Shown here one piece after another: positions 15,900 through 25,607 of a DNA stretch of 64,000 nucleotides (position 1 is its first letter; each line of letters begins with the position of its first letter). The notes under the pieces are model-generated. The model was not told where the DNA came from. It saw only the letters and a program-made list of their open reading frames with translations, and did no database searches. Source of the DNA: RUG626 sp051866775 (GTDB lineage Bacteria; Bacillota; Clostridia; Oscillospirales; Oscillospiraceae); NCBI GenBank assembly GCA_051866775.1, contig JBJDXR010000038.1, forward strand, positions 1 through 64,000. The letters run 5' to 3'. The position numbers and the translations under genes were made by a program.

Positions 15900-16625
15900 T
15901 CATATTCCCAGTATTGAGGCAAGCTTGTTTGACTCCGTCAAAGGCTCCAGTATCCACGTCTTTGATATCGTCTCCTCCGGAATAAGAAGCCCAAGATATC
16001 TGCATATACAAGTTATAGCTATTATTAGCATTATTCCCTTAATAACTCCCAAGGCCGCGCCGGTGATGTGATTGAGGTTTTCATGTCCCGGAAGTCCGAA
16101 GGACAGGTCAAATATATTTCCGATCACGGAGAATACAATGGCAATAAGTATAAACGCAATGGTAAACACTGCCACAAAGCATATCCTCTCACAGAGGATG
16201 TTCGTAAGATCATCCGTCATTGCCGTACCCACACGGTCGTTTAAAAGCGCCGTCTCCTGCGCCATTCCCTCAGCAGCGGAGGAGGAAATACCCAGGCTAA
16301 GCAGTATATCCATGCTGACGGTGTAGACATCCAGCTCCTCATAGATCACACTAACTGTCACGGCGGGGGAGTTCTCAAGCTCGTCAAGCTCCTCCTCATC
16401 CATACCTGTGGCATCTGCCAGCGCACCGTCCACAATCCCAATGGCAAAGGGCTTCAGCATCCCGGTGAACTCATCTGAGTAAGCCGTAGCCACAAGGTTC
16501 GCCCCATAGATAGCTATGATTACCGCAACTATGCCGCAGATCCCGTTTATTATACCGGTCCGGAAACCACGCCACCCGCACAGCAGCACTATCGCCGCAA
16601 GCACAAGGTCAAGGATGATGCTCAT
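15900..16625 (-). CDS. CvpA-family membrane protein
   Basis: A membrane protein of 241 residues from ATG 16625, chosen for the AAGGAG upstream; an upstream open stretch is basic and unlikely to be coding. The first segments (MSIILDLVLAAIVLLCGWRGFRTGIINGI) are typical of CvpA/colicin V production proteins, and there are two further membrane spans in the C-terminal half (IAFILIAIVFSVIG and GIMLIIAITCICRYLG). A central acidic insertion (DEEELDELENS) makes it longer than CvpA of E. coli (about 160 aa). In Firmicutes such proteins occur near division or stress genes; the molecular role is not settled. Confidence 0.8.
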   Translation of the reverse strand: MSIILDLVLAAIVLLCGWRGFRTGIINGICGIVAVIIAIYGANLVATAYSDEFTGMLKPFAIGIVDGALADATGMDEEELDELENSPAVTVSVIYEELDVYTVSMDILLSLGISSSAAEGMAQETALLNDRVGTAMTDDLTNILCERICFVAVFTIAFILIAIVFSVIGNIFDLSFGLPGHENLNHITGAALGVIKGIMLIIAITCICRYLGLLIPEETISKTWILEPLTESNKLASILGI

Positions 16626-16656
16626 AGTGTTGTTTCTCCTTCGTAAAAGTCGGCGG

Positions 16657-17772
16657 TCAATCCTCCGCCGGGGTATGTATATAGGCCGAAAAAGCGCCCG
16701 CAGCGACAACGGACCCATCGTCTCTCAGTATGACGTCCTCCGTACCCGCGGCACATTCAAAGCCTTCGCTGTCCGACATATCACGATTATAAACCGTTAT
16801 CCTTCCGGAGTAAAGTGCCGCGACGCCGTACTTTCCGGCGTCCATACCAAGGATATCGCCGTCAGCAAGGACCGAGCCAAGCTCAGTTCCGTCGTCCCCA
16901 ACGGTGACAAGGTATCTGTCGCCTCCCACCTGATAGTCGCCAATACCAAGGGCCGTAAAGCTGTCTCCAAAGCTGTACCGGTCTATATACCGGCCGGAGA
17001 AATCGTACACAGCCGTCTCCTCAAGCTTATCATCAAAGTAGATCACACTCTCAGTTGAAACTGCAGCAATACCCTTACCGCAGAAGTCCGCGTCTATAAT
17101 AAGCCCCGGAAAGTTATAGCGGGCGCTCTCCTGCTCGCTTGTAAGAGGCATCAGAACCAGGCTGCTGCCACCCTCTCCAACTGTTAAGACCAGCAGCTCC
17201 GAGCCTCCCTTGACGTCAGCGGACAGCACCCTTGCAGAACCTGCAGACCATTTATAAATATCCGTCCCGTTAGAATTATATACCGTGACGGAGCCAAGAT
17301 ATCCACTTTCCTCCGTGCAAACGCACATATATCCGTCACTGTTTACCGAGACTGACAGCACGGCATGTTCAGTCTCAAGCTCACATATTATCTTATCCGC
17401 GCTGAAAAATATGACGGAATTTCCGCCTATATCGCAGGCGGCGCCATATTTTCCCGCCGTCCATAGGGCTGCATCCCCGAAGGAAAAAAGCCGTGAGAAT
17501 ACTTCCTCTCCCTGTTCGTCAAAGACGCTGAGACCGGATTCCGACATTACCGCTAAACCGTCGCCCACGCTCCCAAACACTCCTCCGGAGGCGTTTTCGT
17601 AATAGATCTCCAAAACCGTGTTTTTCCCGGTTATAGACTGCCAAAGCTTCTTAAAGCCGCCGGCCTCCCCGCTCTTTACGGCAAGCGCCGCTGCCACGAT
17701 CGCCACAGCTAAGAGCATCATAATAAGCAATATGCGCAGAAAACCGCTCTTTTTCTTCGGTGTATCTTCCAT
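16657..17772 (-). CDS. DUF5711-type membrane-anchored propeller-like protein
   Basis: A short cytoplasmic N-terminus (MEDTPKKKSG), one membrane helix (FLRILLIMMLLAVAIVAAALAV) and an extracytoplasmic beta-rich region of some 330 residues with repeated GGxxVxFFxxD-like blades. It matches what I know as DUF5711, common in Oscillospirales and Lachnospirales; no enzymatic motif is seen. I prefer ATG 17772 (CAGGA upstream) over the frame's first ATG at 17799, which has no ribosome site. It lies 31 bp upstream of cvpA on the same strand. Confidence 0.75.
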   Translation of the reverse strand: MEDTPKKKSGFLRILLIMMLLAVAIVAAALAVKSGEAGGFKKLWQSITGKNTVLEIYYENASGGVFGSVGDGLAVMSESGLSVFDEQGEEVFSRLFSFGDAALWTAGKYGAACDIGGNSVIFFSADKIICELETEHAVLSVSVNSDGYMCVCTEESGYLGSVTVYNSNGTDIYKWSAGSARVLSADVKGGSELLVLTVGEGGSSLVLMPLTSEQESARYNFPGLIIDADFCGKGIAAVSTESVIYFDDKLEETAVYDFSGRYIDRYSFGDSFTALGIGDYQVGGDRYLVTVGDDGTELGSVLADGDILGMDAGKYGVAALYSGRITVYNRDMSDSEGFECAAGTEDVILRDDGSVVAAGAFSAYIHTPAED

Positions 17773-17901
17773 AACAAAATCCTGAGCCGTCTGGCGCATG
17801 TTTACACAGTATCGCCATCGGTCGTTATAGCAAAGTATAAAGCCGCATAACAGCCGCTCTGCGGTTATTATATCACAACTATTCTATTAATGCAAAAAAT
17901 G

Positions 17902-18663
17902 TCAGGACATCATCTCTCCTACGGCCCCGTCGTACCACACACGCGTAAGATACAGTCCCTGAGGAGGCACCGTGGGACCTGTAAGCCTCCTGTCACGAGT
18001 CTCCAGTATTGACGGTATATCCCCCGGAGAGAGCTTACCCTCAGAGCAATATATCACTGTCCCCATTATCGCCCTTACCATATTGTAAAGGAATCCGTCT
18101 GCACAGACCCGCATACTTATCTCCTGTCCGCTCTGCTCAATGTCGCAATAGTATATGGTCCGCACAGTGGTCTTTGTCTCCGTCCCCACGGATCGCACAG
18201 CGGCAAAATCATGTGTGCCCACAAACTGCCGGGCGGCGGCTCTCATTATGTCCGGCTTAAGGGGCACAGGGTAGAAATACGCACGGCTGCGGCTGAAAGG
18301 GTCGCGGATTCGGGAATTTATTATCCTATAGGTATACTCCTTTTTTATACATGAAAGTATGGCGTTAAAGTCCTCCGGCGCGTCCACCGCCGCCGTCACG
18401 GCTATGTCCTCCGGCAGCAGGGTGTTCACCGCGAGGGGAAGCCTCTCATTTGGAATGGAGGTGGCGCTTCTGAAATTGGCGCAGTAGCATGAGGCATGTA
18501 CTCCCGCGTCAGTCCTTCCGCAGCCAGTAAGCTTCACCCGCTCTCCGGTCAGGCGGCTTAAGGTTTCCTCAAGCGTCCCGGCTACAGTTTTATCCGTTTT
18601 CTGCACCTGCCAGCCGTGATAATTTGTCCCGTCATACATAAGACGCATGGCTATGTTTCTCAT
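17902..18663 (-). CDS. truA: tRNA pseudouridine(38-40) synthase
   Basis: A 253-residue TruA enzyme that isomerises U38-U40 in tRNA anticodon arms. The catalytic Asp is in GRTDAGVH (near residue 52); the N-terminal MRLMYDGTNYHGWQ and the ARQFVGTHDF segment are also typical. The ATG follows GAGAGGA. It is last in the RlmI-EcfA1-EcfA2-EcfT-TruA operon, 10 bp after ecfT, an arrangement familiar from clostridial genomes. Confidence 0.95.
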   Translation of the reverse strand: MRNIAMRLMYDGTNYHGWQVQKTDKTVAGTLEETLSRLTGERVKLTGCGRTDAGVHASCYCANFRSATSIPNERLPLAVNTLLPEDIAVTAAVDAPEDFNAILSCIKKEYTYRIINSRIRDPFSRSRAYFYPVPLKPDIMRAAARQFVGTHDFAAVRSVGTETKTTVRTIYYCDIEQSGQEISMRVCADGFLYNMVRAIMGTVIYCSEGKLSPGDIPSILETRDRRLTGPTVPPQGLYLTRVWYDGAVGEMMS

Positions 18664-18673
18664 TAGCTTCCTC

Positions 18674-19477
18674 TCACAGTCCGAAGTGCGCCAGCGTTAT
18701 TACCCCCGCCAGCACTACAGCGCTCATGCACAGGGAGATCACATCCCGCGAGGACATCTTCAGCACATTAAGGCGCGTTCTGCCGTCATCTCCGTGGTAA
18801 CAGCGGCTCTCCATCGCAATAGCCAGCTCATCAGCCCTTCTGAAGGCCGATATAAAGAGCGGCACAAGTATAGGCAGCAGCGCCTTGGCCTTCTGAATGA
18901 GGTTTCCCGTATCAAACTCCGCTCCGCGGGCCTTCTGGGCGCTCATTATCTTGTCAGTCTCCTCTACGAGCGTGGGTATCAGCCTGAGGGCCATGCTCAT
19001 CATCATGGCAAGCTCGTGTACCGGGACCTTGATCTTCTTAAGCGGCCCCAGCAGAAGCTCGATGCCGTAGGTGAGCATTATAGGCGAGGTAGTATACGTA
19101 AGCATGAAGGTACCCATTATGAGCATAACTATCCTCAGCGCCATAAAAACGGCGTTGATGCAGCCTTCCTTTGTTATCTTGAATATCCAAAACTGTACAA
19201 GGATTTCGCCCTGAGAATAGAAGATATTCAGCACAGCCGTGAGAATTATTACAAAAAGCAGAGGCTTTACGCCTTTAAAGAGCGTCTTGAGGCTTATTTT
19301 CGCAATGGATATCACAGACGCCAAAACTACGAGCATCACCCCGTATGATATCCAGCTCTCAGCGACAAAAAGCGCTATGATATATACCAGCACCAGCAGA
19401 ATCTTAGTGCGTGGATCCATGCGGTGAATGACGGTATTCCCGGGAAAATACTGTCCCAGCGTAATATCTTTAAGCAT
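18674..19477 (-). CDS. ecfT: ECF transporter transmembrane component EcfT
   Basis: A membrane protein of 267 residues linking the two EcfA ATPases to substrate-specific S components for vitamin or metal uptake. Several hydrophobic segments are present, and the ATPase-coupling helices carry Ala-Arg-Gly-like motifs (SAQKARGAEFDTG near 190 and AMESRCYHGD near 230). ATG 19477 overlaps the ecfA2 stop by 8 bp, so the two are translationally coupled. No S component is encoded in the window, as expected of a group II module shared among several. Confidence 0.93.
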   Translation of the reverse strand: MLKDITLGQYFPGNTVIHRMDPRTKILLVLVYIIALFVAESWISYGVMLVVLASVISIAKISLKTLFKGVKPLLFVIILTAVLNIFYSQGEILVQFWIFKITKEGCINAVFMALRIVMLIMGTFMLTYTTSPIMLTYGIELLLGPLKKIKVPVHELAMMMSMALRLIPTLVEETDKIMSAQKARGAEFDTGNLIQKAKALLPILVPLFISAFRRADELAIAMESRCYHGDDGRTRLNVLKMSSRDVISLCMSAVVLAGVITLAHFGL

Positions 19478-20342
19478 CAAGCGCGCCCCCTTTTAGAGCG
19501 AGCAGCGCGTTTTTCATCTGCTCCACCGTGTATATGGATTCAGGGAGCTTAACGCCCATATCCCGCAGCCTGTCGGCAAGGACCGTCATCTCCGGCACGG
19601 CAAGCCCCATGGCGGAGAGCTCCTTACCGTGGGAGAACACCTCCTCAGGCGTGCCGTCCATGGCCACATGGCCGCCGTTCATAACTATCATCCGCTGTGC
19701 GTGGCGGGCAGCCTCCTCCATGCTGTGTGTAACGATCAGTATAGCGGCGCCCGTCTCCTTATGATAACCCATAAGATTATCCATAATATCCCGGCGCCCC
19801 GCGGGATCAAGCCCAGCCATAGGCTCGTCCAGGATAAGCACTTCCGGAAGCATGGCTATCACCCCGGCGATAGCTATGCGCCGCTTCTGCCCACCCGACA
19901 GGTCAAACGGGGAGCGCTCAAGAAGCTCCTCATCTATCCCTACAAAGCCGGCGGAGGCGCGCACCCGCACGTCGATCTCATCAGGCGTAAGTCCCATATT
20001 CTTTGGGCCGAAGGCGATGTCCTTAAACACCGTCTCCTCAAAAAGCTGGTACTCAGGGTATTGGAAAACAAGCCCCACCTTCGAGCGGACCTCCCTGACG
20101 GACTGCTTTGACTCATTGATATCCCGCCCGTTAAAATACACCTTGCCGCCGGTTGGCTTTATAAGTGCGTTCAGGTGCTGGATAAGCGTGGACTTTCCGG
20201 AGCCTGTGTGGCCGATGATCCCGATTATCTCTCCCCGCTGTATCTCAATATTCACGTCCTCAATGGCCGCAAGCTCAAATGGCGTGCCCTCGGAATAGAC
20301 GTGAGATAAATTTTCAATTTTAAGTATAGGGGTCTTGTTCAT
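19470..20342 (-). CDS. ecfA2: ECF transporter ATP-binding protein EcfA2
   Basis: A 290-residue ATPase with Walker A GHTGSGKST (near 43), Q-loop VFQYPEYQLFE (about 93), signature DLSGGQKRR, Walker B VLILDEPMAGLD and His-loop IVTHSME. The YPEYQLFEETV wording is characteristic of EcfA2. It pairs with EcfA1 as a heterodimer under EcfT. Start ATG follows AAGGAAG. Confidence 0.93.
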   Translation of the reverse strand: MNKTPILKIENLSHVYSEGTPFELAAIEDVNIEIQRGEIIGIIGHTGSGKSTLIQHLNALIKPTGGKVYFNGRDINESKQSVREVRSKVGLVFQYPEYQLFEETVFKDIAFGPKNMGLTPDEIDVRVRASAGFVGIDEELLERSPFDLSGGQKRRIAIAGVIAMLPEVLILDEPMAGLDPAGRRDIMDNLMGYHKETGAAILIVTHSMEEAARHAQRMIVMNGGHVAMDGTPEEVFSHGKELSAMGLAVPEMTVLADRLRDMGVKLPESIYTVEQMKNALLALKGGALDA

Positions 20343-20403
20343 AGGCTTCCTTTCGGTGCAGCTCCCTTTTTATGAGATGCCGCCCATAAAAACAGCGTTA
20401 AAA

Positions 20404-21273
20404 TTATTTTCTCACGCCGAGGTATTCTGCCAGAGCGTCAGCACACTCATCAACAGACAGCGCGTCAAGGGGGACGTCAAGCCCCTCCTTGCTAAGCTCA
20501 TACATCAGCTGTGTGGTGCCGGGTACCGTAAGCCCAAGTAAGTTAAGCTCCTCCACCCGGACAAAAACCTCCTTAGGCGTCCCATCCATCACCACATGGC
20601 CGTCGGACATGACGACGACACGGTCGGCTTTAGCCGCCTCCTCCATATGGTGGGTTATGAGTATAACGGTGGTCCCGTTTTCATATCTCAGCTTGTGGAT
20701 TATATTCATGACATCCGCCCGGCCCCTCGGGTCAAGCATAGCTGTCGGCTCGTCAAATACAACGCACTTCGGGCGCATGGCCAATACCCCGGCAATGGCT
20801 ATCCGCTGCTTCTGCCCTCCGGAGAGCAGGTGCGGAGCGTGGTTGCGAAACTCATACATGCCTACGGTCTTGAGGGCTTCGTCAACACGCCTGCGGATCT
20901 CCTCCGACGGCACGCCCAGATTCTCCGGTGCGAAGGCCACATCCTCCTCCACCACATTTGAGACGATCTGGTTATCGGGGTTCTGAAACACCATCCCCAC
21001 ACGGCTGCGGATGTCAAACAGCACGCTCTCATCCTTGGTATCCATCCCGAATATCGTGACCGTGCCGCCCTTGGGCAGCAGAAGGGCGTTTAAGTGCTTT
21101 GCGAAAGTAGATTTTCCCGAGCCGTTGTGGCCAAGGATCGCCACAAATGTGCTGTCCTCAATGTCTAAGCTCACATTATCCAGTACGTCGGGTATATCAT
21201 TATTCTCCGCACCCTCTTCAGTATTATAAAAATAAGTCAGATTTTCAACTTTAATGGCGATATTATCTTTCAT
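20404..21273 (-). CDS. ecfA1: ECF transporter ATP-binding protein EcfA1
   Basis: An ATPase of 289 residues from ATG 21273 (MKDNIAIKVENLTYFYN); longer upstream reading lies inside the methyltransferase gene. Walker A GHNGSGKSTFAK, Q-loop VFQNPDNQIVSNVVEEDVAFAP (typical of EcfA1), signature LLSGGQKQR, Walker B VVFDEPTAMLD and His-loop ITHHMEE are all present. It overlaps the upstream methyltransferase by 11 bp. Confidence 0.93.
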   Translation of the reverse strand: MKDNIAIKVENLTYFYNTEEGAENNDIPDVLDNVSLDIEDSTFVAILGHNGSGKSTFAKHLNALLLPKGGTVTIFGMDTKDESVLFDIRSRVGMVFQNPDNQIVSNVVEEDVAFAPENLGVPSEEIRRRVDEALKTVGMYEFRNHAPHLLSGGQKQRIAIAGVLAMRPKCVVFDEPTAMLDPRGRADVMNIIHKLRYENGTTVILITHHMEEAAKADRVVVMSDGHVVMDGTPKEVFVRVEELNLLGLTVPGTTQLMYELSKEGLDVPLDALSVDECADALAEYLGVRK

Positions 21274-22135
21274 TTCCAAATTCCATTCTGCATGCGGCTC
21301 CGCACGGAAGGCACAGGCCGCTGGCCGACACCGGCAGGCCAAGCTCCTCGCTTCTGGCTTGTCCGCCGAATTTTCTTCCGAATACCGACTGGGCAACATA
21401 CGTAAGCGTTGATGCTGAAAGTCCCGTGGTGTAGGAGTTTATTATGACAAAAAGCGGGTCGTCGGACAGTACGTCCGCACAGAGCCTGACAAACGGCACA
21501 AGGTCGCTTTCAAGCTTCCAGACCTCTCCCCCGGGTCCGCGGCCATAGGAGGGCGGATCCATTATTATGGCGTCGTACTTATGCCCCCTGCGGGCCTCCC
21601 TCTGGATGAATTTCGCGCAGTCGTCAACTATCCATCTGACGGCTCTGTCCGCCACGCCGGAGGAGGCGGCGTTCTCCTTCGCCCACTGCACCATGCCCTT
21701 CGCCGCGTCAACATGGCATACAGAGGCTCCCGCCTTAAGGGCGGCCACAGAGGCCGCGCCCGTATATGCAAATAAGTTAAGCACGCTTATCGGCCTTCCT
21801 GCGCCTCGTATCTTTTCCATGGCGTAATCCCAGTTTGCCGCCTGCTCCGGAAAAACTCCGGTGTGCTTAAAGTTCATGGGCTTAACGTTAAGCGTAAGCT
21901 CCCCGTAGCTTATCTGCCAGCTCTCCAAGGTCTCCGACTTGTCCCATGAGCCTCCGCCCGTGGATGAGCGCTTGTACCTGGCGTCGGCTCTGCGCCATCT
22001 GGGATCCTTTTTGGGAGTGTCCCATATCACCTGGGGATCCGGCCTTATAAGTATGCGATCCTTCCAGCGCTCAAGGCGCTCTCCCCCCGAGCAGTCAAGA
22101 AGCTCATAATCCTTCCACTTGTCAGCGACCCACAT
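21263..22135 (-). CDS. Class I SAM-dependent rRNA methyltransferase, RlmI-like
   Basis: A methyltransferase of 290 residues, probably modifying a cytosine in rRNA. The start is ATG 22135 (MWVADKWKDYELLD), eight bases after GGGAG. Motifs: SAM-binding VLNLFAYTGAASVAAL, VDAAKGMVQWAKENA, and IMDPPSYGRGPGG as motif IV. The C-terminus is Cys-rich (GLCLPCGAACRM). First gene of the ecf/truA operon. Function is inferred from similarity to the RlmI/YwbD group; the exact target base is uncertain. Confidence 0.82.
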   Translation of the reverse strand: MWVADKWKDYELLDCSGGERLERWKDRILIRPDPQVIWDTPKKDPRWRRADARYKRSSTGGGSWDKSETLESWQISYGELTLNVKPMNFKHTGVFPEQAANWDYAMEKIRGAGRPISVLNLFAYTGAASVAALKAGASVCHVDAAKGMVQWAKENAASSGVADRAVRWIVDDCAKFIQREARRGHKYDAIIMDPPSYGRGPGGEVWKLESDLVPFVRLCADVLSDDPLFVIINSYTTGLSASTLTYVAQSVFGRKFGGQARSEELGLPVSASGLCLPCGAACRMEFGNER

Positions 22136-22276
22136 GTCAAAATCTCCCAAAAAAATAATAGTATCCCTAATTATATGGTATCAAGTATTTATATCATTTT
22201 ATCCGCTCAAAGTCAACCTGCACAAGGTATGGCTCTGCTTAATTTTTTGTAAACTCGACTTTACAGTGATAAAAAT

Positions 22277-22308
22277 AAAAACCGGCCTGCTAATGCAAGC
22301 CGGTTTTT
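22277..22308 (-). terminator. Terminator of tRNA-Gly(CCC)
   Basis: AAAAACCGGC and GCCGGTTTTT form a stem directly downstream (minus strand) of the tRNA 3' end, followed by T-rich sequence. Its symmetry suggests it may work in both directions. Confidence 0.8.
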
Positions 22309-22311
22309 ATT

Positions 22312-22385
22312 TGGAGCGGATAATGGGAATCGAACCCACCTCTACGGCTTGGGAAGCCGTCATTCTACCGATGAACTATATCCGC
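22312..22385 (-). tRNA. tRNA-Gly(CCC)
   Basis: A 74-nt cloverleaf including encoded CCA. The acceptor GCGGATA pairs with TATCCGC; the anticodon stem ACGGC/GCCGT encloses the loop TTCCCAA, giving anticodon CCC; the T-loop region reads GGTTCGATTCC. Confidence 0.95.
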
Positions 22386-22486
22386 GTTTTGCATTTTCAT
22401 ATTATAACAGAGTTTCGGAAAATTTCAAGAGGAATATTTGATTCCCTGTCCACATATTCTTCATCAGACGAAAAGGGGGATGCCAA

Positions 22487-23698
22487 ATGAAAAAACTTGC
22501 CGTTTTTCTCTCCGCCGCGCTTCTGCTCTCCGTGAGCGCCGGAGCCGAGGAGCTTACAATGGAGATGGAGCCCTACGAGGAGGTACCGGCGGCTGTGTTC
22601 GAAGAAGCCAACATTCCCACATTAGCGGAGGATATCGACATCCCCGCGCCGTCGGCCATACTAATTGAGAAAGAGACCGGGCAGGTGCTTTATGAAAAAA
22701 ACGCAGACGAGCTGCTTGAGCCTGCCAGTGTCACAAAGGTCATGACCATACTCCTGATAGTTGAGGCCGTGGACTCCGGCGCGATGTCCCTTGACGATAT
22801 GATATCCGTCAGCGCAAGAGCGGCCAGCATGGGCGGCAGTCAGGTGTATCTTGAGGAGGGCGAGCAAATGCAGCTTTCCGAGATGCTCAAGTGCATCGTG
22901 GTCTCCTCGGCAAACGACGCCGCCGTGGCTGTGGCGGAGCACATGGCCGGTTCCGAGCAGGCCTTTGTAGCCCGCATGAACGAACGCGCCGCAGAGCTTA
23001 ATATGACAAACACCAATTTTACAAACTGCACCGGTCTTTTAGAAAGCTCAGAACACAGGACCTCCGCACGTGACATTGCCATAATGGCAAGGGAGCTTAT
23101 AAAGCACGACTGGATAAAGGAGTACACTACAATATGGATGGACACCATCCGCGACGGCACCTTCGGCCTGTCAAACACCAATAAGCTCATACGCTTCTAT
23201 TCCGGCGCCACCGGACTTAAAACGGGCTATACCAGCTCCGCCGGACACTGCCTTGCCGCCACAGCCGAGAGGGACGGCGTTGAGTATATAGCCGTAGTTC
23301 TCCACTGTGCCTCCTCAGCAGATAGGTTTGAGAGTGCCAAAACGCTCTTAAGCTATGCCTTCGGGGCGTACACCCTTGTCTCCTCCGTACCTGACGAGGT
23401 GCTTCCTCCCATAAAGGTGACGCTGGGCGACGCCGACTACATACAGCCCGTGGTATCGGATTCTGCAGGGGTACTGGTAAAAAAATCCGACTCCGCATCC
23501 ATAACGAAGCAGGTCGAGCTTCTCGATAATCTCGATGCACCGGTGACCGCCGGTCAGACTGTGGGAACGCTGACGCTCAGCCTAAACGGCGAGACACTGT
23601 CCGTCACGGACATCATCGCAGCGGATTCTGTGGAGCGGCTCACCTTCTGGGATATTGCCCGTGATATGCTGAAAATCCTGTTCTTCGGGGAGGGGTAA
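22487..23698 (+). CDS. D-alanyl-D-alanine carboxypeptidase (DacF/PBP5-like)
   Basis: A secreted penicillin-binding protein (403 aa) that trims the terminal D-Ala from peptidoglycan stem peptides. Signal peptide at residues 1-20; serine-peptidase S11 motifs SVTK (near 81), SSAND (near 143) and KTG (in LKTGYTSSAGH, near 246); a PBP5-type C-terminal beta domain (about 305-385); and a terminal amphipathic helix that may hold it at the membrane. The start follows AAAGGGGG. A monocistronic unit between a tRNA and a terminator. It may be involved in spore cortex formation like DacF, but the sequence does not decide that. Confidence 0.93.
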   Translation: MKKLAVFLSAALLLSVSAGAEELTMEMEPYEEVPAAVFEEANIPTLAEDIDIPAPSAILIEKETGQVLYEKNADELLEPASVTKVMTILLIVEAVDSGAMSLDDMISVSARAASMGGSQVYLEEGEQMQLSEMLKCIVVSSANDAAVAVAEHMAGSEQAFVARMNERAAELNMTNTNFTNCTGLLESSEHRTSARDIAIMARELIKHDWIKEYTTIWMDTIRDGTFGLSNTNKLIRFYSGATGLKTGYTSSAGHCLAATAERDGVEYIAVVLHCASSADRFESAKTLLSYAFGAYTLVSSVPDEVLPPIKVTLGDADYIQPVVSDSAGVLVKKSDSASITKQVELLDNLDAPVTAGQTVGTLTLSLNGETLSVTDIIAADSVERLTFWDIARDMLKILFFGEG

Positions 23699-23742
23699 GT
23701 CTACGGACGCCTTATTGCCGCGGCACTCCACATAAGCTGTAT

Positions 23743-23772
23743 AAAGCCGCGGGACAATGTCCCGCGGCTTTT
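23743..23772. terminator. Bidirectional terminator between dacF-like and hydrogenase genes
   Basis: AAGCCGCGGGACA pairs with TGTCCCGCGGCTT, with T-rich ends on both strands. It lies between two convergent genes and can serve both. Confidence 0.85.
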
Positions 23773-23788
23773 AGCTTTAAGATTTAAA

Positions 23789-25522
23789 TCAATATACGCT
23801 TCTCTTCACATAGGTGGTGTGCAGAAGCTCATGAGCCTTGTGGCCGTTCGGCTCACCCAGATAGTTTTCATACAGCTCCTTGATGTTGGGGTTTTCATGG
23901 CTCTTGCGGTAGACAGAGGCCTCATCCTCGGAATAGAGGGCCTTTGCCCGGAGAGCGCGAAGATCCACACTGTTGCGTATGTAGCCGGGCTGGTGGGGCT
24001 GGCCGCCTCCGTTTACACAGCCGCCGGGGCAGCACATAACCTCAATAAAGGTATAATCCTTCTCTCCGGATTTCACCATATCGAGAAGCTTCGCGGCATT
24101 GTTAAGGCCGGAAGTAACAGCGACCTTTACCTTTGTGCCGTCAAGGTCATATTCAGCCTCCTTGATGGCCTCCACCCCGCGGACCTCATGGAACTCAGGC
24201 GGGTTGAGCTGCTTGCCGGTGACGACCTCATACACAGTACGGAGAGCCGCCTCCATAACGCCGCCGGTGGCTCCGAAGATGTGGCCGGCTCCCGAGGCGA
24301 TACCGAACACAGGATCGCATTCCTCGTCAGGCAGAGAGGTAAACTCAATGCCGGCGCGCTTGATCATATTGGCCAGCTCCCGGGTGGTGATGGAAACGTC
24401 AACATCGGCAATACCGTCGCTGCCCAGCTCCGGACGCTGTGCCTCGAACTTCTTGGCCGTGCAGGGCATGACAGATACCACGAAGATATCCTTCGGATCG
24501 ATACCCGCCTTCTCGGCGTAATAGCTCTTGACTATCGCGCCGAACATACCCTGGGGGCTCTTGCAGGAGGAGAGATTATCAATAAACTCCGGATAGTAGG
24601 TCTCACAGAACTTGACCCAGCCGGGGGAGCAGGAGGTTATCATCGGCAGCTTTCCGCCGTTTTTAAGGCGGCTTAAAAGCTCGGTGCCCTCCTCCATAAT
24701 GGTAAGGTCGGCGGCAGTGTCAACATCAAAAACCTTGTCAAAGCCGAGGCGGCGGAGCGCGGCGATCATCTTACCCTCCACATTAGTGCCTATCGGCATA
24801 CCGAAGCATTCGCCCAGCTGTGCGCGTACAGACGGCGCGGGTCCGACTACAACATGCTTTGCCGGGTCTGCAAGCGCGGCCCAGACCTTTCCGGTGTCGT
24901 CCTTTTCCGTCAGCGCTCCCGTGGGACATACCGCAATGCACTGTCCGCAGTTTACGCAGGCTGTATCTGCAAGGTTCATATCAAAGGCTGAGGAGATGTG
25001 GGTGTCATAGCCACGCTCATTTGCGCCGATAACGCCGGTGAACTGGTTCTTGCGGCATACGGCCACACAGCGGCGGCACAGGATACACTTGGAGTTATCG
25101 CGTACCAGGTGAACGGCGGAGTCGTCAATATCCGGCTCGAGATCCGGCCTGCCGTATTTATACTGGTCAACCCCATACTCCCGCGCCAGCGCCTGAAGCT
25201 CACAGTCGGTACTGCGGACACAGGACAGGCAGTCCATTCTGTGGTTGGAGAGTATAAGCTCAAGTGTCTTTTTGCGGTTCTCCCTGAGCGCCGGGGTATT
25301 GGTCTGGACCTCCATCCCTTCAGTTACAGGATAGACGCACGCAGCGGCAAGTGCCCTTGCGCCCTTCACCTCACAAAGACACATACGGCAGGCACCTATG
25401 GCGTTTACGTCTTTAAGATAGCACAATGTAGGAATACGGATCCCGGCGCTCTGTGCGGCCTCAAGGATAGTACTCCCCTCCGGCACCGTTACCGATATAC
25501 CATTTATGGTAAGATTAACCAT
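23789..25522 (-). CDS. [FeFe]-hydrogenase catalytic subunit, HydA/HndD type
   Basis: A 577-residue H2-forming or H2-oxidising enzyme with the modular layout of NAD(P)-linked hydrogenases: an N-terminal [2Fe-2S] domain (Cys34, 45, 48, 62), a His-Cys3 cluster (HRMDCLSCVRSTDC), two [4Fe-4S] motifs (CILCRRCVAVC, CVNCGQCIAVCP), then the H-cluster domain with L1 TSCSPGW (near 300), L2 MPCTAKKFE and L3 EVMCCPGGCVNGGGQP, and a small C-terminal domain (about 500-577). No HydB/HydC-like (NuoF/NuoE) partner or maturase gene is adjacent. The strong promoter carries a Rex-like operator, implying induction at high NADH/NAD+. Confidence 0.95.
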   Translation of the reverse strand: MVNLTINGISVTVPEGSTILEAAQSAGIRIPTLCYLKDVNAIGACRMCLCEVKGARALAAACVYPVTEGMEVQTNTPALRENRKKTLELILSNHRMDCLSCVRSTDCELQALAREYGVDQYKYGRPDLEPDIDDSAVHLVRDNSKCILCRRCVAVCRKNQFTGVIGANERGYDTHISSAFDMNLADTACVNCGQCIAVCPTGALTEKDDTGKVWAALADPAKHVVVGPAPSVRAQLGECFGMPIGTNVEGKMIAALRRLGFDKVFDVDTAADLTIMEEGTELLSRLKNGGKLPMITSCSPGWVKFCETYYPEFIDNLSSCKSPQGMFGAIVKSYYAEKAGIDPKDIFVVSVMPCTAKKFEAQRPELGSDGIADVDVSITTRELANMIKRAGIEFTSLPDEECDPVFGIASGAGHIFGATGGVMEAALRTVYEVVTGKQLNPPEFHEVRGVEAIKEAEYDLDGTKVKVAVTSGLNNAAKLLDMVKSGEKDYTFIEVMCCPGGCVNGGGQPHQPGYIRNSVDLRALRAKALYSEDEASVYRKSHENPNIKELYENYLGEPNGHKAHELLHTTYVKRSVY

Positions 25523-25607
25523 TACCTCAGCTCCTTCAAAACCTTCAAAAATTGTATAATTGTATCTACATTACAACACAAAAAACACAGGGGCAAACGC
25601 CCCTACT